From: Rosellinia necatrix
Taxonomy: Eukaryota; Ascomycota; Sordariomycetes; Xylariales; Xylariaceae
Assembly: GCA_021209875.1 (NCBI GenBank)
Contig: JAGYVD010000009.1
Coordinates: forward strand, 1,240,001 to 1,304,000
Direction: 5' to 3'
Length of the DNA: 64,000 nucleotides
Shown here: one piece after another, positions 59,820 to 64,000 of the stretch
Position numbering within the stretch: position 1 is the stretch's first letter
How the letters are laid out: each line of letters opens with the position of its first letter
Made by a program: the position numbers and the translations under genes
Notes under the pieces: model-generated
The model's input: only the letters and a program-made list of their open reading frames with translations
What the model was told of the DNA's origin: nothing
Database searches by the model: none

Positions 59820-59845
59820 CCTGGGGGCATATACATGCCCCCAGG
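59820..59845. repeat. perfect 11-bp inverted repeat with 4-nt loop
   Basis: CCTGGGGGCAT, the loop ATAC, then ATGCCCCCAGG: the arms are exactly complementary over 11 bp with high GC. A transcript crossing it would form a strong hairpin. The sequence around it is not coding as far as I can see. Confidence 0.9.
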
Positions 59846-60774
59846 AGCAGAGAGGAAGGACGGTAAGCCCCGGACGAGGGTTTTTTTTTTTTTGGAGACA
59901 AGGCGTGCAAATTCATGTTTTCCCCTTCCTATAGCGCGGCGCGCTATTGGGGTATCTGGCCTGATGATTGCAGCTCTCGACGAGCTATTGTTTGTGTACT
60001 GACCGGTATATTCCGCGGGCTGCGGTGTCGTAGGGGGCGGGCTGGCTGGCTGTTCTTGACGGAGAACAAAGCAGTGTTAGCGACATGGTAGGTTAGACCA
60101 GATAGCTAGTTCAATCTTTGCGCTCTCGGGCTTCACACGATGCATGGGCGCGCGGCGGGCGTCCCCCTCACCACTTTGTGTCAAATACTTTGTGTCAAAT
60201 ATTGTGGCGCACGGCGGAAACAAGGGTTTCAGGAGGATCACCACCGAGCCCAGCTCTGAGAAACCAGGTACCACTCTCCCCATCATCCGCCATCCCAGAC
60301 CGAGACCCATACATAGCCGTGGGCCCGTGGACGTTTGGGTGCCTGTCGATATCGATGGCCTGTAGATCGTCTCAAGGGACAGGGCTTGCTCGATATCTCT
60401 CTCTGGGGCGGGACGGACGGCCCGGAAGCGAGTGTGACACGGAAAACGTTTGTGTGGGCCAATGATCTTGGGCGCGCTTGTTGCGGGATCGTTGCTTTTC
60501 CCTGCTCTCTGGGGTGTGCCTGTCTTGGCCGGCCTGTCGAGACTCTGTTCGCGCGCGCCCTAGGGCGAGCTGTCACTCCGCTCTACGATGTAGGCTGGCT
60601 TGGGCAGGTCGGTAGGGCTTGGGGTAAAGGGGGAAGACGTGGAATGAGGGATAGAAATAGAAGCAGAAACAGAAATAATCATGATCAGAATAAAAATAAA
60701 AAAAAATCGAATGTTTGGGAGGGGTGAGACGAGTGTGACGGGTGTGACGAGTGAGACGCGGTATCCGCGTCCAC

Positions 60775-60815
60775 CAGCCAGCCAACCAGCCAGCCAGCCA
60801 GCCAGCCGGCCGGCC
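60775..60815 (+). repeat. CCAG/CCGG tetranucleotide tract
   Basis: About nine CAGC/CAAC units followed by CCGG units. It produces spurious Gly-Trp-Leu-Ala repeats on the minus strand. Confidence 0.9.
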
Positions 60816-61150
60816 AGATACATACATCGACGGACGACGATCTGCGGGGAAAAGGCACTGAGGGAGAAGGATTAGGCGGTGCCGCGACATGAACATGAAC
60901 GCTGTTTAGGTTATGAGTTCGCTGTTGGCACGCTGCGGTGTAATCTAATCGGAGGCAGCGGGAAGCGCGAATGGGGCAAGCCGTGCTGGCTTGCTAGCAA
61001 ATTCACTACGATGCACCCCTGTCCCATCTGTGGAAGACGACAGACGCATTTGGGAGATCCGGCTCCTCGCTCGTCTTGAGCTACCCGACGGGTCGCAAAG
61101 ACTGGGGGCATGACGGGTCTGGTGGTGTCCTCCACTGGGCTGAGGTTGCA

Positions 61151-61202
61151 ATGCCTGGGTACGATGCCTGGGTACGGAGCCTAGGTACGGAGCCTGGGTA
61201 GG
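61151..61202 (+). repeat. 13-bp tandem repeat, four units
   Basis: ATGCCTGGGTACG occurs twice, followed by GAGCCTAGGTACG and GAGCCTGGGTAGG, contiguous and in register. Confidence 0.9.
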
Positions 61203-61284
61203 AAGGCGTGGATGCGGCCTATGTCGTCCAGACAGGGGGCACCGTGACTCTGCGGCCGGCGGGAAGGGCAGAGTAGGTAGGTAG

Positions 61285-61385
61285 GTAGTGTATAGTAACT
61301 ATAGTAGTAACCATAGCAGCCATCGTGGCCATCGTAGTAACTATAGTAGCTATAGTAACCATGGTGACTATAGTATCTATAGCCC
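61285..61385. repeat. ATAGTAACC/TAGTAACTA imperfect array
   Basis: An array of 9-nt units of the types ATAGTAACC and ATAGTAACT, with CATCGTGGC variants. Many units are near-palindromic, so the array reads almost alike on both strands. Confidence 0.75.
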
Positions 61386-61617
61386 CCTTCTTCGATTTGT
61401 TGCACTGCATCCAGACTCTCCTGCATGCCGCCGCTCAGAAGTTGACCCGGTCTGTAGAACACCTGGGTCATCGGCATTCGTCCACCGTGGCTCACCGAGT
61501 ATGCTCGACATGTGCCATGCCCTGGGGCTGCATGGGTGTGTGCGATATGTACTGCCCCCCCGAGACGCTGGCATAGGCGAGAAGATAGGGGCGGCGATGC
61601 ATCGGGACCCAGGCGTT

Positions 61618-61649
61618 TAGGCTTCTAGGCTTCTAGGCTTCTAGGCTTC
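61618..61649 (+). repeat. TAGGCTTC octamer, four units
   Basis: Four perfect contiguous TAGGCTTC units. Confidence 0.95.
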
Positions 61650-64000
61650 TGGATGCTCGGTAAGAGACCGCATGGGAATGTAGTATGGGATGTTAGTCGG
61701 AGTGAGGGTTTGCCCTCCTCGGTATGTGGCCGGGCAGGGTTGAATTTAGAATTTAGAATCTAGATATAATTAAGTCAATGCGTAGCTGTCCCTGGGTGCA
61801 TTGTGGAGGCCTTGGCGGTGCTGGAGGGCAAGTTCTGGTAAACCGGATCACCTTTCTCCTGAGAGCTTTTCGAGTCTTCAGCCGTCGTCCGACTTGGTGC
61901 TGCATGCTGGAGGGAAGGCCCCTCTATCGTATGTTAGCAACAGGAAGCGCTGTGATTACTCAATGATACGGTCGACGGATGGAGCAGTCGTAGCAAAACT
62001 CCCGACAGAAAAATAAAAATCTGATGGTACCAAGCAACCGCCGCAGGCAGTTATCCAGACAACGAAGCCTGTCGAGTGAATTAGCTGCATTAAGCACATA
62101 TCGTAGATCCTGTGGCTCGCAACGAGTGAAGGATCTGCCCTGCAGCGAAGGGCTATACAAGGGATCCCCGTCCCGCCCGACAAGGGTTTCTCGTTAATGC
62201 TGGGCTCGCAATTCTACCATCCCCTCTGGCTGGTCACGTCCTTATGCCAAACATATTGTTTACATGATAACTAAGTCGTTGTCATGTTGATCCCGCAGTC
62301 TTGACCGCAAGTGAGTGCGCTTGGGGAAAAGCAAAAAAACAAAACAAAAAACCAAAAAAAGAGAACGGGAAGAAGACGAAGAGAGAAAAGCAACTAAACC
62401 TAAACAAATAAGTGCCATGGGCATCTATGTGGCTTTATGGTCTTACTGTCAAATCCTTCCTGGGCCGAACCTCGGTGCGCAAGCTACTTAGACCGTCGTC
62501 GTCTGTGTGTGTGCAGGCGGCCGATCTCTTGCGAACATGCCTAATCTTGCACTCTCACCGATTTGCGCATGAGGGGTTGCATTCATACTAATAGTAGTTA
62601 TGTTGAACGACGCCGATGCAGGGTGCATGTCGCAGGTATGTAGGCATCCTGGATAGGGCTGTATTGGCAGGTATACGAAGCTATTTAGCTAGGTTAGGCG
62701 CTTTATATTACAAGCTCGAGGCCGGGACTGCGTGAAACCCCCTGATGTCTTGCCACCGTAACCACTTTAGGAAAATGGATCTGGGTTGCTTCTCATGCCC
62801 AGGGAGGAGATGGCGCCAATAATCACTGCTCTACGTAGCATACAGAGAGTAGAGAAATTGGGACTTAAGCTTATCCGAAGCGATGCCAAGGGTGCTTGGA
62901 CCGGATCACGGAGAAGTGGCTTTTTTAGTCCCCTCCGCAACGCAGCTTGGCGGAGACCAAGCTCTAGCTCGTTGTCTCTGCATGAGACCAAAGCATCATG
63001 TAGGGTAGTGTAGCATACACTCCTCTCTCCGTCTCTCTCCCTCTCTCCTCTCAGAGTAGGGGGGCGGATGAAAAGGCGGGGTTGAGATGGCAGTCTAATG
63101 AGACCGGCTATAGGTAGGGCTATGCTGGCATCATGTCGACATTCAACTCGGTAAACGGATTTCACGGAGCACTCAGCCAGCTGGGGGACCAATGACATCC
63201 CGCTCTCATGTCATCAGAACCAAAGAGACCGAGCCCTCCGTCGTTTAGTGCAGCTCCTAACCGGTTTGCCTGCCGTCGTCGTCATTACTAGGCCGGGCAG
63301 ACAACCTTGGTTATCGTGGTGCAGGATATACGGTGGTGGCCGTGACATAAAACCAGGTAGGATGTGACGTGATGTCCGTGGCAAGGCCTCGTTAGATAAT
63401 GAGCTAGGTAGCATAGGCAGTCTTACCTGGTAGGCAAGTGGTCTTCTGTAATGATTGGGACGAAAAAGAAAAACGAGAGAGTTACATCAATAACGATAAC
63501 CGAAGTGTTTGCTTACACTACATTGCATCCAGTCCGGGCGATCTCTCCCAAAGCTGGGTGGCCTTGGGTTCCTTGTCATGGCCGGCGCAAGACTAACTAC
63601 CACCTTAGCTCCCTCGGTTCCTTCATCGTGGGTTGGTTGGTACTTGTTTCGGCCGGTCCTGGTCAGCTGATCGGTTGGGTTATGGTATCAAATACCACGG
63701 AAGGCGCGGAGATGGTCTGAATTCTCGGTTGGCCGAGATTGCCATCGATATACGGGAGCCCGGATATCGATTCAGCCGCGAGTACCAGGAGATGATTATC
63801 AGCTCTCACCGAGTCACGTCTTTTTCTTTACCATGGTATCGCTAGAGCCTGCTCCCCCGCAAATGTCTTCGTTGTCCTATGCCGGTGAGTTGAGCATTGG
63901 CCGCTTTTATCTACTACCGGGCAGCATGCGCAGCTCCCATTGTGGCGGTTTGTCTTGTTCATATGATGAAGGGCGCATGATGTAGTGCTATACCTATGAG

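Larger units (their letters stand above)
57501..64000. other. right-end desert part 2, microsatellite-rich
   Basis: I find no gene I can defend in 6.5 kb. The stretch is unusually rich in simple repeats (listed separately). Open frames such as 59050-59541, 60118-60465 and 62767-63198 show no domain, signal peptide or intron-supported extension, and several come from repeats. An ATG at 63832 followed by 17 codons and a GTGAGT-like donor near 63883 could be the first exon of a gene running past the window, but this is weak. Confidence 0.4.

Noticed and set aside
60560..60896. Minus-strand Gly-Trp-Leu-Ala repeat protein
   Set aside because: It is produced by the CCAG tetranucleotide tract and appears in several frames alike.
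61181..61495. Tyr/His-rich minus-strand frame
   Set aside because: It is generated by the ATAGTAAC array, with no start context or domain.
63451..63720. 89-residue plus-strand frame with a hydrophobic segment (SFIVGWLVLVSAGPG) near the window end
   Set aside because: It resembles a membrane segment, but the start region is unconvincing and no family motif or intron structure supports it.

Overview
The window is a piece of a filamentous ascomycete (Pezizomycotina) nuclear chromosome, most likely a Sordariomycete. I infer this from many short GT-AG introns (about 45-155 nt), a fungal-type dynein light intermediate chain, the 20.8 kDa complex I subunit, Tom5, and an ankyrin-CorA fusion protein. 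No bacterial, viral or organellar block was seen. I could not find a tRNA, rRNA or intact transposon by eye.

Layout. The left end (0.5-3 kb, minus strand) carries a small protein with an aegerolysin-like beta-sandwich pattern and an unrecognised 379-residue protein. 3-7.5 kb is poorly coding, with one weak hypothetical ORF and one decayed reading frame. From 7.5 to 13.4 kb (plus strand) lie the dynein light intermediate chain (6 exons) and a SPATA20/YyaL-type thioredoxin-domain protein (2 exons) whose first active-site cysteine is replaced. From 14.7 to 29.2 kb (minus strand) lie a secreted mucin-like protein with a carbohydrate-binding-like domain, an 8-exon ankyrin-CorA membrane protein with a 15-nt micro-exon, a secreted or membrane-anchored SGNH hydrolase and a secreted CAP/PR-1 protein. 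29.2-36.1 kb is a gene-poor stretch.

36-46.5 kb is the densest housekeeping block: complex I subunit NDUFA8/20.8 kDa (minus), nucleoporin Nup57/Nup54 (plus, divergent from it), Tom5 (minus, convergent with Nup57), the mitochondrial glycine decarboxylase P-protein (plus, divergent from Tom5) and a very GC-rich GNAT acetyltransferase whose conserved N- and C-terminal halves are in different frames. Three of these five act in mitochondria. 46.5-52.9 kb holds only a small GPI-anchor-type secreted protein. A 7-exon FSP1/AIFM2-like flavoprotein (minus) lies at 53.0-54.8 kb. The last 9 kb has no gene I can support; it contains microsatellites, short tandem repeats and a perfect hairpin.

Exon models were built by hand from splice consensus, reading phase and family resemblance. 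Every multi-exon model given below keeps frame and ends at a stop codon. Most intergenic stretches contain copies of a short palindromic motif around TACCTAGGTA. No clearly new multi-gene system is visible. The items most worth a second look are the left-end gene pair, the altered CxxC site and stop-start overlapping uORF of the SPATA20-like gene, the 15-nt micro-exon, and the frame switch in the GNAT gene.
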